A DNA stretch of 55,239 bases, taken from positions 1-55,239 of the forward strand of contig DAOTXN010000002.1 of NCBI GenBank assembly GCA_034435435.1. The letters run 5' to 3'. The stretch is from DAOTXN01 sp034435435. GTDB lineage: Bacteria; Chloroflexota; Anaerolineae; S140-20. Below the pieces are notes generated by a model, which was not told the origin of the DNA, searched no databases, and saw only the letters and a list, made by a program, of their open reading frames with translations. Position 1 is the first letter of the stretch, and each line of letters opens with the position of its first letter. Below, in pieces: positions 1 through 8,038 of this stretch. Both the position numbers and the translations under genes were made by a program.

Positions 1-260
1 CCCCTGTGCAAGTTGTCGTCTCATCTTGACTACGTTGGAGTATTCTGCATCACGACAATCGCGATTTGGCTTGAACAACGATTATGGCGTTTTCTGGAGT
101 GGAAGCAACTCACTATACCGTAATTTCAGAGCAGGATATTATATACAGGAGCAACGTAAAGAGCAATGTCTGGCTGGTGGACAGGTGTGACGTTGCTTGT
201 TCTGCGCCGTGCTCTGCCGTATCATTGGCGGTGCGGGGGACGCAAGAGAGAGGCTCAAAG

Positions 261-1508
261 ATGGTGCACGAACGAGGCGAGGCCCAAGCCGGTTGGACCA
301 TCCTGATCGCCGAGGACAACGAGTCGCTGGCGGCGGCGATGGCTGAGACCTTGGATTTGCAGGGCTTGAAAACTGTCCTCGCCGACGATGGTGAGCATGC
401 GTTGGTCATGGCGCATACCTTGCAGCCAGACTTGATTTTGCTCGACGTGACGATGCCGGGGATCTCGGGTTTGGAGGTGTGTGAAAGGCTCAAGAGCGAT
501 CCCGCGTTGAGCAGCATCCCTGTCATCTTTGTGACTGCCAAAGCCGAGCACGCTGACCGGTTGAGAGGGATGGCGGCGGGGGCTACCGGCTACCTCACCA
601 AGCCCTTTAGCCCGACGCAGCTCATCGCGCTGGTAGATAAGGTCTTGGGCGGCCACTCGTTTGATTCCGTGGTTGCTCAACCCGGCCCGGCGGACTTGCC
701 GACCGATCAGTTAGTGGTGTATGCCCGCGAACTCAAAGAACTGGTCGAGCAAGAGCGACGCAAGCGACAAGCCCTAGAAGAAGCGTACCAACGGCTAGGT
801 GAACTGGACCGACTCAAGGCAGCTTTTGTGGGCGCCGTCACGCACGAGCTCTTGACCCCCTTTGCGAACATTGGTTTGCCGCTGCAGGTGTTGCTGCGCC
901 AGAGTGAAAGCTTTAGCTCCGAGCAGAAAGAAACACTGGACGAGTTGGCAACCGAGCTATCCCAACTCCATCGGTTGATCAACGGCGTGGTCAAGTTTGC
1001 CGGCCTGGTCAATCGGCAGCGCGATCCGCATCCTGTTTCCGTGTTATTGAGTCATATTGTTCCTCCAGCGGTGGGGCCAGTGGCGCTTTTGGCTCAGTCG
1101 CGCGCTGTGGACCTGCGTGTATGGGCCTCTCACACCTTGCCTCCTGCCTACGCCGATCCTGAATTATTGACCGAGGCCATCTTTCAGATGTCACACAACG
1201 CCGTCAAGTTCAACGTTCCTGGCGGCGCAGCCCGCGTGCGAACCTACGAACTCGCCGGGCACGTGTTGATCGAAGTGACCGATACAGGCGTCGGTTTGAC
1301 GCCACAACAGTTAGAGATTTTGGGCGAACCGTTCCAACAGAGCGCCGACGCGCTGCGGCGTGGTCAAGAGGGATTGGGCATCGGGTGGACCTTTGTGCGC
1401 TATGTAGCCCAGGTGCATGGCGGTTGGACGCGCGTCGAAAGCCCCGGCCCGAACCAGGGCAGCACATTTACATTGGCCTTGCCAATAGATGCTAACGGGC
1501 AGAAATAA
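261..1508 (+). CDS. Response regulator-histidine kinase hybrid
   Basis: Cytoplasmic phosphorelay protein of about 415 residues. The N-terminal receiver domain (about 12-130) has the acidic pair ED at 18-19, the phospho-acceptor Asp62 in LILLDVTMPG, and the conserved Lys in YLTKPF. A short helical linker (KELVEQERRKRQALEEAY) leads to a HisKA domain with the phospho-His near residue 195 (VTHELLTPF), followed by an HATPase domain with N box HNAVKFN, G1 DTGVGL and G2 GLGIGW. No transmembrane segment is seen, so the signal is probably received through the receiver domain. The reading frame is open from position 84, but the homologous part starts at the ATG at 261; an upstream start is unlikely. 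It ends 32 bases from a convergent gene. The partner output regulator is not in view. Confidence 0.9.
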   Translation: MVHERGEAQAGWTILIAEDNESLAAAMAETLDLQGLKTVLADDGEHALVMAHTLQPDLILLDVTMPGISGLEVCERLKSDPALSSIPVIFVTAKAEHADRLRGMAAGATGYLTKPFSPTQLIALVDKVLGGHSFDSVVAQPGPADLPTDQLVVYARELKELVEQERRKRQALEEAYQRLGELDRLKAAFVGAVTHELLTPFANIGLPLQVLLRQSESFSSEQKETLDELATELSQLHRLINGVVKFAGLVNRQRDPHPVSVLLSHIVPPAVGPVALLAQSRAVDLRVWASHTLPPAYADPELLTEAIFQMSHNAVKFNVPGGAARVRTYELAGHVLIEVTDTGVGLTPQQLEILGEPFQQSADALRRGQEGLGIGWTFVRYVAQVHGGWTRVESPGPNQGSTFTLALPIDANGQK

Positions 1509-1540
1509 GAGGTCGCTCCGCTCGACGCCGCTCCTCCAGA

Positions 1541-2605
1541 TCAAGGGGCAGCGAGGGTGTCAGAGGGAGTACGGGTTGAGACAGGAGAGAGAGGGGTAAG
1601 ACTAACAGGGGTTGGAGTCGGCGATGGCGTGGGTGTAAAGGCGCTGAGATTGGCGACGACGGTCAGTTGCCAAGAAGCCAGCGGTGAACCGGCTTCACCG
1701 GGGCGACACAACTCGGCGCTGAGGTTGGTGACGAGAGGGCGGTTGGGGTCGCCCACGGCAATCGTATAAAAAACGTCCGCTGTGAGATCAAAATCGGCGT
1801 AACCCAGACCGATCTCTGGTTTGAGACCGGTGTAGAAGCGTTCGGCGCCGCCCGCGCCGCTGATCCAGATTTCGACTCCCGGAATGCCGGCGCCTTCTTG
1901 GGTCTGTACGACGATCTCGATGCGCGGCGTGTCACCTACCGATGGGCACACACGTTTCCGTTCTTGCAGCACATAGGGCGGTAGACTGGTGGGTGTGGGA
2001 CGGCGCGTGGCAGTAGGACGCACGGTTGGGGTAAGACTGGGAGTGCGCGTGGGCGTGGGTGTGAGCGTGGGTGAAGGGGAAGGCGCGGGCGTGTCTGTAG
2101 AAAGTGGAGCAACCGGTGTTTCTGTCGCGCTGGCGGTCGGCGTAGGCGGCGGCGGGGTAGGAGTGAAGAACAGGGTTGGCTCGGGTGTGGCCAAATAGAT
2201 CATCATCGCGTCGCTGCGGGCGCCTAGCGCATCGGACAAAGCGGCCAGGGCGCGGATGCGCGTCGCCGATTTGCCCTCCTGGATATAGCGTTCGGTGAGC
2301 TCGGCAACAGTGCGCCCAATTTGAGGGTCGTCCAGCCCGGCCAGGCGATAGAGAGCCTGATCCAGGTCGCCGTCCTGGCGATAAGTCGCAGCGACCAGCA
2401 GCGTCCACGTCTCTTTGTGCTCCGGGCGCAAGTCCACTGGGTCGGTGTTGTAAAACTGCACCGGATTCAGTCCCCAGGCGTATCCCAGGCCCGCGGTCAG
2501 GCCTAGAGCCAAACCCAACAGCAAAGCCAGCCAACGTGGCCAGCGGCGCTGGCGCTGATTTTCAGGGGCGCCGTTATCCCTATCCGGCTCGAACAGGTCG
2601 CTCAT
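1541..2605 (-). CDS. Membrane-anchored protein with Thr/Pro-rich linkers
   Basis: A 354-residue protein of unknown function. A transmembrane helix near residues 24-46 (WLALLLGLALGLTAGLGYAW) is followed by a helical region that is similar to the protein encoded just upstream (both contain YNTDxxDLR, then a Q/L-rich helical segment and AELTERYI or TTERYI). A long Thr/Pro-rich linker (about 150-205) leads to a beta-rich domain with two Cys (VCPSVG and LCRPG, probably a disulfide or carbohydrate/peptide-binding type fold) and a second TP-rich tail. It is probably outside the membrane. Its start codon overlaps the stop of the upstream gene (ATGA), so the two are translationally coupled. No function can be assigned from sequence. 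Confidence 0.75.
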   Translation of the reverse strand: MSDLFEPDRDNGAPENQRQRRWPRWLALLLGLALGLTAGLGYAWGLNPVQFYNTDPVDLRPEHKETWTLLVAATYRQDGDLDQALYRLAGLDDPQIGRTVAELTERYIQEGKSATRIRALAALSDALGARSDAMMIYLATPEPTLFFTPTPPPPTPTASATETPVAPLSTDTPAPSPSPTLTPTPTRTPSLTPTVRPTATRRPTPTSLPPYVLQERKRVCPSVGDTPRIEIVVQTQEGAGIPGVEIWISGAGGAERFYTGLKPEIGLGYADFDLTADVFYTIAVGDPNRPLVTNLSAELCRPGEAGSPLASWQLTVVANLSAFTPTPSPTPTPVSLTPLSPVSTRTPSDTLAAP

Positions 2606-3006
2606 GGTTGCTGTCCGTCCAGGTAGGGTTGCATCGGCGTGGTCACGTTGCCCAACGCCTGAGCCAGTCTCACCAGGTAGCGAATGTCGGTGGGGTCGGC
2701 GCCGCGCGCGATATACCGCTCGGTGGTCTGGACCACGATGGTTTCGATAGAGCGCGGGGTTTGGGGATCTGAAAGCAGACTCAACAGGTATTGGCTGGTT
2801 TCGAGATGCTGCTCCAACGCATACAGCGCCCCGACCATCACCACATAGTCATCCTGGTAGTCGGCGCGTAGGTCATATATGTCGGTGTTATAATAGCTGA
2901 CCGCCCAAACGTTCCAGCCCACGAAAAGACCCAGGCCGATGCCCAGCAGGATACCAATGATGATCAAAAGTCGTGGATCGAAAATCCAGCCACGCCAACC
3001 GTGCAC
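2602..3006 (-). CDS. Small membrane protein related to the next gene's N-terminus
   Basis: A 134-residue protein with one N-terminal transmembrane helix (LLIIIGILLGIGLGLFVGWNV, about 13-33) and an extracellular helical domain. The segment SYYNTDIYDLRADYQDDYVV matches QFYNTDPVDLRPEHKETWTL in the adjacent coupled protein, and TTERYIARG matches LTERYIQEG, so the two share an ancestral domain, with this one lacking the TP-rich linker and the beta domain. It is first in a two-gene operon, with a four-base stop/start overlap. Function unknown; a pair of interacting surface proteins is a reasonable guess. Confidence 0.72.
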   Translation of the reverse strand: MHGWRGWIFDPRLLIIIGILLGIGLGLFVGWNVWAVSYYNTDIYDLRADYQDDYVVMVGALYALEQHLETSQYLLSLLSDPQTPRSIETIVVQTTERYIARGADPTDIRYLVRLAQALGNVTTPMQPYLDGQQP

Positions 3007-3102
3007 GTTTGCCTCAATCGCTTCGTATAAAAAGAGGGCTGTCCGTCCCCTGGATCAGCCCCTCAACTGCTGGCTCACACCCGAGCAAAGTGGGAGTCGT
3101 TG

Positions 3103-3188
3103 TGGTGCCGGAGGTGGGAATCGAACCCACATGAGCAAAGCTCACACGAGTTTGAGTCGTGCGCGTCTGCCAGTTCCGCCACTCCGGC
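3103..3188 (-). tRNA. tRNA-Leu (anticodon CAA)
   Basis: Class II tRNA with a long variable arm. Read on the minus strand the acceptor stem is GCCGGAG pairing with CTCCGGC. The anticodon stem CACGA/TCGTG encloses the loop CTCAAAC, so the anticodon is CAA, reading UUG. The T loop region GGTTCGAATCC is canonical. The discriminator is A, and the 3' CCA is encoded (3103-3105). It lies between a divergent sigma-factor gene and a convergent membrane-protein operon, and has its own promoter about 50 bases upstream. Confidence 0.95.
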
Positions 3189-3239
3189 TTGCTCGTCGCG
3201 AAGGATTCAACATCTCATCTTTCACCGACCAGCGCGTAT

Positions 3240-3268
3240 AGTATACACCAGAAGCATTCGCCCGTCAA
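3240..3268 (-). promoter_or_regulatory. Promoter of tRNA-Leu
   Basis: On the minus strand TTGACG (3263-3268), a 17-base spacer and TATACT (3240-3245), with the tRNA starting about 52 bases downstream. Its -35 box lies two bases from the -35 box of the divergent sigma-factor promoter. Confidence 0.65.
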
Positions 3269-3270
3269 CC

Positions 3271-3299
3271 TTGCTGGGTCAAGGCTTTTGGAGTACAAT
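3271..3299 (+). promoter_or_regulatory. Promoter of the ECF sigma gene
   Basis: TTGCTG (3271-3276), 17 bases, TACAAT (3294-3299), 35 bases before the sigma-factor start. It resembles the housekeeping promoters elsewhere in the window, so the first expression is probably by the main sigma factor and not only by autoregulation. Confidence 0.6.
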
Positions 3300-3334
3300 C
3301 GGGATTTGAGTCACGCCAGACGGTATGCATCGAA

Positions 3335-3934
3335 ATGGACGAGCAAGCCCTTATCCAGGCCGCTCAACGCGGCGATTTGAACGCCTTTAATGAGCTGGTC
3401 CTGCACTATCAGAGCCAGGTGTATAACCTGGCCTATCGTATTATGGGGGAGGGGGATTCGGCCGCCGACGCGACGCAGGAAGCGTTCATCTCGGCCTACC
3501 GGGCATTGGGCGGCTACCGGGGCGGCTCGTTCCGGGCCTGGCTGATGCGCATCGTGACCAATGCCTGTTACGACGAGCTGCGCCGTCGCAAGCGCCGCCC
3601 GGCCAGCTCGTTGGAGGCGCTATATGTGACCGACGCCGCGCCCGAGGCGGAGTATTTCGTCAACGGCGGCGAGCGACCAGAAGCCTATGCCCAACGCCAA
3701 GACTTGAACCGCGCCCTGCACGCCGGCCTGCAGACCCTGCCCGCGGACCAGCGGGCGGTGTTGGTATTATCAGACGTGCAAGGCTACGATTATCAAGAGA
3801 TTGCCGAGATCACCGGGGTCGCATTGGGCACGGTCAAGTCGCGCTTGAGCCGCGCCCGGGCCAGGATGCGCGACTTTATGCTGGAGCGGGGGGAACTATT
3901 GCCCAGGGCGTATCGTCTTGAGGGTGAGCTTTAA
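3335..3934 (+). CDS. ECF RNA polymerase sigma factor (RpoE-like)
   Basis: A 199-residue extracytoplasmic-function sigma factor that directs RNA polymerase to alternative promoters. Region 2 (about 10-80) shows FNELVLHYQSQVYNLAYRI, the DATQEAFISAYRAL motif and the basic RAWLMRIVTNACYDELRRR helix. Region 4 (about 130-185) shows LPADQRAVLVLSDVQGYDY, IAEITGVALGTVKSRLSRAR, the helix-turn-helix. Length is typical. The next gene encodes a membrane-bound anti-sigma factor, the usual partner. The start ATG at 3335 follows a good promoter; the ribosome binding site is weak. Confidence 0.93.
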   Translation: MDEQALIQAAQRGDLNAFNELVLHYQSQVYNLAYRIMGEGDSAADATQEAFISAYRALGGYRGGSFRAWLMRIVTNACYDELRRRKRRPASSLEALYVTDAAPEAEYFVNGGERPEAYAQRQDLNRALHAGLQTLPADQRAVLVLSDVQGYDYQEIAEITGVALGTVKSRLSRARARMRDFMLERGELLPRAYRLEGEL

Positions 3935-3937
3935 CCA

Positions 3938-4008
3938 CAAATACACCAAGACCCCCAGGTGAGCTTTAAAGAAACGACGAGCCTGGCGTCTTGGTGGTGA
4001 GAGAAAAG
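3938..4008. repeat. Dispersed hairpin repeat (CACCAAGAC type)
   Basis: Between the sigma and anti-sigma genes. The arms CACCAAGAC (about 3950) and GTCTTGGTG (about 3989) are complementary, as are CCAGG and CCTGG next to them. A 12-base direct repeat GGTGAGCTTTAA occurs at about 3924 (the end of the sigma gene) and again at about 3959, which suggests duplication on insertion. The right end runs into the start region of the next gene. Two related copies lie at 8616 and 10074. Confidence 0.6.
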
Positions 4009-5010
4009 ATGTTCAAGAACCGAAGCCAATGGAACGATGCGCAAATAGATGAATGGCTGTCGGCGTATCTGGATGATATACTCACCGCCGGCGAGCGGGC
4101 CAGGTTGGAAACGCGGCTCGAACGGGAACCGGCGCTGCGCGAGCGTCTGGAAGGGCTGCGAATGACGGTCGCTGCGCTGGCGGCGTTGCCAGCGGTGGAT
4201 GCGCCGCGCAACTTTATCCTCTTGCCGGCAATGGTAGCGCAGACCCGGCCAGCGGCTCGCCCGCGTCGCCGGCAAACCTGGCCGGTGTTTGGCTGGGCCA
4301 CGGCGGTGGCTACGTTGCTGCTGGCAGTGGTCCTGGCTGGAGATCTCTTTTGGGTCAGACCTGCGCGACGCGCTCAGCCGAGTGACATCGTTGCCCTCGC
4401 TCCAGAACCGGCGCTGCGCGAGAGTATGGCGACAGAGACCGAGACACTCGTGCAGGCCGCGCCAGAAGCAGCGCCAACGGGGATGGTAGAGGAAAAGCAG
4501 GCGGCGGTCGAAGAAACGCCAGCCCCGGCTGCGGCAGAGCGAGCCGCGGTGACCGCAGAGGCCACCCTCGCACCGCCGCCTATGGCTGAGGCGCCGCCCG
4601 CAGCGCCGCTGGACACAGCGCAGGCGTCGCTGGCTTTTTCTGCGGCGCTGACGTCTGGCATGGTGATGACAGCGGAAATGCCCCTCGCTGCCGCCCCCAC
4701 CATCACACTGGCCGTGACTGAGGCCGCAGTGGAGGAAGCGGTAGCGGGGATGCCTTCGCCGTCTCCGGAGCCACTGGTCGTCGAGCAAGCGCCAGAACCC
4801 ACACTTACCCCTACAGAACAGGGGGCTACCGCAACCCCGGCAGCCGTGGCTGCGCAACCGGCGGGCGAAAACGCCGCACGTGCGGGCGAGCAAGAAGAAG
4901 CAAGCGAAGCTCTGCCCTGGCTCCAATTGGTTGAAGCGCTATTGGCGGCCCTGGTCATCGGTTTGGCGGCAGCGACTGGGGTGCTCCGCTGGCGCGAAGC
5001 AAAACACTGA
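4009..5010 (+). CDS. Membrane anti-sigma factor, non-zinc type
   Basis: A protein of about 333 residues that should hold the adjacent ECF sigma factor at the membrane. The N-terminal helical domain (MFKNRSQWNDAQIDEWLSAY, then ERARLETRLEREPALRERL) has the anti-sigma fold layout but no HxxxCxxC zinc motif. A transmembrane helix follows (about 98-120, WATAVATLLLAVVLAGDLFW), then about 190 residues of Ala/Pro/Glu-rich low-complexity sequence and a second transmembrane helix near the C-terminus (LLAALVIGLAAATGVLRW). The frame is open from a TTG at 3991, but the ATG at 4009 after GAGAGAAAAG is the likelier start. The release signal is unknown. Confidence 0.8.
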   Translation: MFKNRSQWNDAQIDEWLSAYLDDILTAGERARLETRLEREPALRERLEGLRMTVAALAALPAVDAPRNFILLPAMVAQTRPAARPRRRQTWPVFGWATAVATLLLAVVLAGDLFWVRPARRAQPSDIVALAPEPALRESMATETETLVQAAPEAAPTGMVEEKQAAVEETPAPAAAERAAVTAEATLAPPPMAEAPPAAPLDTAQASLAFSAALTSGMVMTAEMPLAAAPTITLAVTEAAVEEAVAGMPSPSPEPLVVEQAPEPTLTPTEQGATATPAAVAAQPAGENAARAGEQEEASEALPWLQLVEALLAALVIGLAAATGVLRWREAKH

Positions 5011-5033
5011 AAACCGCTCTTCGAGGCCAAGAC

Positions 5034-5558
5034 GTGGTTCCGTTGCTAGAGATGAATTATTGTCCGCGCTGCGCCCAGGCGTTGGAAGATCGGGTCGTGT
5101 TTGGGCGGATGCGACGGGTGTGCCCGGCCTGTGACTTTATCTTTTTCCGCGAGCACAAGGTAGCGGCAGCGGCGGTCGTGCCACACAATAATCAGGTGTT
5201 ACTGGTGCGCCGTACCATGACGCCGGGGCAGGGCCAATGGACCATTCCCGGCGGTTTCGTCGAGTATGACGAGGATCCTCGCGAGGCGGTCGTGCGCGAG
5301 GTACAGGAAGAGACAGGCTACCGGGTAAAAGTTGTGCGCCTACTGGATGTCATCTATGGCCGAGAGCACGAGCGCGGAGCGAGTCTACTTGTAGCTTATG
5401 AAGCGCGGCTTCTCGACGCTGCCCCGATGCACGCGCTCGACGAGACCGAGGTAGACGCCGCCGGATTCTTTTCCGTGGACGAGCTGCCCCCGATTGCCTT
5501 CAAAGCAACGCAGCAAGCTATCATGGCGTGGAAAGAGGATAGGTTGGTAGATGGGTAA
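5034..5558 (+). CDS. Nudix hydrolase with N-terminal zinc ribbon
   Basis: Hydrolyses a nucleoside-diphosphate-linked substrate, possibly NADH or ADP-ribose type; the exact substrate cannot be read from sequence. The first about 35 residues form a zinc ribbon, with CPRC and CPAC knuckles as in the NADH pyrophosphatase group. The complete Nudix box is present: GGFVEYDEDPREAVVREVQ followed by EETGY. About 174 residues. Two starts are possible: GTG at 5034, preceded by GAGG, or ATG at 5052 (MNYCPRC), which has no clear ribosome binding site. It follows the anti-sigma gene by 24-42 bases and may be co-transcribed. Confidence 0.88.
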   Translation: MVPLLEMNYCPRCAQALEDRVVFGRMRRVCPACDFIFFREHKVAAAAVVPHNNQVLLVRRTMTPGQGQWTIPGGFVEYDEDPREAVVREVQEETGYRVKVVRLLDVIYGREHERGASLLVAYEARLLDAAPMHALDETEVDAAGFFSVDELPPIAFKATQQAIMAWKEDRLVDG

Positions 5559-5588
5559 ATTGGGACGCCCCAATTCCCAATTCCCAAC

Positions 5589-6461
5589 TCACAAATCCCG
5601 CCGCCGGAAGCTCCATATTGCCGCCAGCAGCATCACGCCGATGTAGCCCAGCGCAAACGTCACCACCGCCGGCGACGGCGCCCGCCCAAACGTGAATAAA
5701 AAGGGCGGCGGACCCTCGTTCACGCTCATAAAGGACGGGATGCTGGGGGCCATCACGTGCGAGGCGCGCCGCCACAGGATTTCGCTGGGCAAGAGCCTGC
5801 CCGCCAGCGCGCCGATGTCGGCGGCGGTCCGGCTGTTCAGCACCGAGGCGATTTGTTCCACCCAGCCGCCGACGAACGCCAGGCCATACAGCATAAACAC
5901 CACCACGCCGTTGGCAATCGTCGAGAGGCGCGTGCCGCCCAGAACGGACACCGTCATCAGCACCATGCCTTCCAGCACGTACAATCCCAGTCCCTCGACC
6001 AGGTTGCGCGGCGCATGGCCCGCGATGGCGTACACCGACAGGATGATGCCGCCGGTCAACAAGAGGATGTAAAAAGCCACCATTGCGGCGTGGCCCAGCC
6101 ACTTGCCGACGATGATCTCCCAGCGGCGCAAGGGTTTGGTGACGATGGCCTGAATGGTGTGCGAGCTGATCTCGCCAGACACCGCACCCACGGTGGTCAA
6201 GATGGAGACCAGCACCACCATAAAGTTCACCACGAACAGGCCCATCATCAAGAAAAAATTGACCGCCAGGCTCAACATAGCCTGCTCGCGCTCCTTACCG
6301 GCAATCTGGATCAAAATAGAGCGCTTGACATCGTCATAGACCAGATAAAAGCCGAGCGTGAACAGAGCCAAAAAGGCCAGTCCTAATCCGATCCCCAGCC
6401 ACAACAGACGGCGGCGACGGGCCTCGCCGAAAGTAAAACGCGCAATCGTCCACACGTTCAT
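5589..6461 (-). CDS. ABC-2 type transporter permease
   Basis: A 290-residue integral membrane subunit of an ABC exporter. About six hydrophobic helices are visible (for example LLWLGIGLGLAFLALFTLGF, FVVNFMVVLVSILTTVGAV, MVAFYILLLTGGIILSVYAI, and a C-terminal TFALGYIGVMLLAAIWSF). The motif SGEISSHTIQAIVTKPLRRW is typical of ABC-2 permeases (release/re-entry loop). A roughly 50-residue external loop (about 210-260) precedes the last helix. It is coupled to the upstream ATPase by ATGA overlap. The cargo is unknown. Confidence 0.88.
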   Translation of the reverse strand: MNVWTIARFTFGEARRRRLLWLGIGLGLAFLALFTLGFYLVYDDVKRSILIQIAGKEREQAMLSLAVNFFLMMGLFVVNFMVVLVSILTTVGAVSGEISSHTIQAIVTKPLRRWEIIVGKWLGHAAMVAFYILLLTGGIILSVYAIAGHAPRNLVEGLGLYVLEGMVLMTVSVLGGTRLSTIANGVVVFMLYGLAFVGGWVEQIASVLNSRTAADIGALAGRLLPSEILWRRASHVMAPSIPSFMSVNEGPPPFLFTFGRAPSPAVVTFALGYIGVMLLAAIWSFRRRDL

Positions 6462-7390
6462 CCCACCACCCCCTGCTCACCGACGATGCGCACAAACATC
6501 TCTTCCAGCGACAGCCGCCGGGGGGTCAGCGCGTACAGATCGACCCCCTGGCCTAGCAGCCAGCGGGCCATGGCGGGCAACTGCTCTTCGCCCTGCACGA
6601 ACAGCGTGACCTTGTCGCCATCGGCGTGGGCGTTGTGGCCGAACTGGTTCAACCCTTCCAGCAGTAGCGGTGTGACTTGTCCCACGCGCAGCTCGACTTC
6701 GGTATCCCCCTCAATCATCGTGCGCAGGTCGGCTACCTGCACCACCTGGCCGTGATTGATAAAGGCCACCCGGTCGCACGTCACCTCGACCTCGCTCAAC
6801 AGATGCGAGTTGAGAAAGACCGTCACGCCCTGGCTACGCTGCTGGCGGATAATATCGCGCACCAGGCGGCGACCGAGCGGGTCCAGCCCCGACGTCGGCT
6901 CGTCCAAAAAGAGCAGCTCGGGCCGATTGAGCAGCGCCTGGGCCAGCCCCACCCGTTGCAGCATGCCTTTGGAGAACTGTCCCAGCTTGCGCCGGGATTC
7001 GTCCGCCAGCCCGACTAGCTTGAGCAGCTCGGGGATACGGATCCGTCGTTCAGCTTTAGCCATACCGAAAAGCTGGCCGTGTACGTCCAGGAATTCATCG
7101 GCCCGCAGCCATTCGTGGAACCGAAAGTCTTCAGGCAAAAAACCCACCTTGCGCCGCACGCGCCAGTCGCCGGGCGGCGCGCCCAACAAGCGGGCCGCGC
7201 CGGCGCTCGGTCGCGCCAGCCCGAGCATCATCTTGACCGAAGTGGTCTTGCCCGCGCCGTTGGGGCCGAGAAAGCCAAACACCTCGCCCCGCTCCACGCT
7301 CAACGTTAGTCCGGCCACGGCCACTTTTTTTCCGTACTGTTTGCGCAGGTTATCGGCAGCGATGGCAGGGGTGGCAGGGTTTTCTGACAT
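6458..7390 (-). CDS. ABC transporter ATP-binding protein
   Basis: A 310-residue ATPase that powers the ABC-2 permease encoded next. Walker A GPNGAGKT, Q-loop region GFLPEDF, signature FSKGMLQRVGLAQAL (a variant with SKGM), Walker B LLFLDEPTSGLD and the switch His in LNSHLLSE are all present. The C-terminal about 90 residues form the regulatory extension usual for CcmA/NatA-like ATPases. The start ATG at 7390 (MSENPATP) follows AGGAG at 7 bases; the open frame further upstream begins inside the promoter region and is not used. Confidence 0.92.
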   Translation of the reverse strand: MSENPATPAIAADNLRKQYGKKVAVAGLTLSVERGEVFGFLGPNGAGKTTSVKMMLGLARPSAGAARLLGAPPGDWRVRRKVGFLPEDFRFHEWLRADEFLDVHGQLFGMAKAERRIRIPELLKLVGLADESRRKLGQFSKGMLQRVGLAQALLNRPELLFLDEPTSGLDPLGRRLVRDIIRQQRSQGVTVFLNSHLLSEVEVTCDRVAFINHGQVVQVADLRTMIEGDTEVELRVGQVTPLLLEGLNQFGHNAHADGDKVTLFVQGEEQLPAMARWLLGQGVDLYALTPRRLSLEEMFVRIVGEQGVVG

Positions 7391-7416
7391 GCTCCGCTCC
7401 TGAAATTTTCCGGTCA

Positions 7417-7445
7417 AGTGTAACACAGAGGCAGGGATTCAGCAA
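7417..7445 (-). promoter_or_regulatory. Promoter of the ABC exporter operon
   Basis: Minus strand TTGCTG (7440-7445), 17 bases, TACACT (7417-7422), 27 bases before the ATPase start. Confidence 0.6.
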
Positions 7446-7522
7446 GGCGAGCACACCCTGGCTAAACCTAGCATACGCGCACGGGGCGAACGGTTGGGGC
7501 ATGCGTCAACTGGCGAGTCAAT

Positions 7523-7559
7523 TTGACAAATCGTGACCCAATATGCTTAAATGGGTCAC
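7523..7559 (+). promoter_or_regulatory. CBS-gene promoter with operator-like palindrome
   Basis: TTGACA (7523-7528), an 18-base spacer and TTAAAT (7547-7552). A perfect 8-base inverted repeat, GTGACCCA (7533-7540) and TGGGTCAC (7552-7559), with centres 19 bases apart, straddles the -10 box. Its position suits a repressor operator. An RNA hairpin is less likely because the left arm lies in the spacer. Confidence 0.5.
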
Positions 7560-7598
7560 TGCCTGTTTTTGCGCCGGATCAAGGAAAGGAGTCACGTG

Positions 7599-8033
7599 AT
7601 GCGTACCGTTGGATCCCTCTTGCAGATCAAAGGCCGTGATGTGTGGTCTGTCGCGCCGGATGCGTCGGTGTATCAAGCGCTCGAGATATTGGCTGAAAAG
7701 AACGTGGGGGCGTTGTTGGTATGCGACCGGGGAGAAGTAGTGGGCATCGTCTCGGAACGGGATTACGCCCGGCGGGTCGAGCTGCAGGGTAAAAGCGCGC
7801 GGGAAATGTCCGTGGGCGAGATTATGACCCGGCGCGTGGTATACGTGCGCCCCGAACAGACGATGGAAGACTGCATGGCATTGATGACCGAGAAGCGCAT
7901 CCGCCACTTGCCCGTGTTGGATGAGGACGGTTTGATCGGCGTCATCTCTATCGGCGACGTGGTCAAAGAGGTGATTGCCGAACAACAGTTTATGATCCGG
8001 CAGTTGGAGAATTATATCGTCGGCCAAAGGTGA
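7599..8033 (+). CDS. CBS-domain pair protein
   Basis: A 144-residue cytoplasmic protein made almost only of two CBS domains (about 8-65 and 75-135), which in this family bind adenine nucleotides and regulate partners. Visible motifs are NVGALLVCDRGEVVGIVSER and RIRHLPVLDEDGLIGVISIG, the two CBS beta-alpha-beta signatures with the ribose-contacting S/T-x-x-D position (VSERDY, SIGDV). The ATG at 7599 follows AAGGAAAGGAG; the frame extends 16 codons upstream into the promoter and is not used. The next gene begins six bases downstream, so the two probably form an operon. Confidence 0.9.
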   Translation: MRTVGSLLQIKGRDVWSVAPDASVYQALEILAEKNVGALLVCDRGEVVGIVSERDYARRVELQGKSAREMSVGEIMTRRVVYVRPEQTMEDCMALMTEKRIRHLPVLDEDGLIGVISIGDVVKEVIAEQQFMIRQLENYIVGQR

Positions 8034-8038
8034 GCTGA

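Noticed and set aside
1..260. Promoter or gene start before the histidine kinase
   Set aside because: The frame is open from 84 but the residues before 261 match nothing; weak TATTAT/TATATA near 140 lacks a fitting -35 box.
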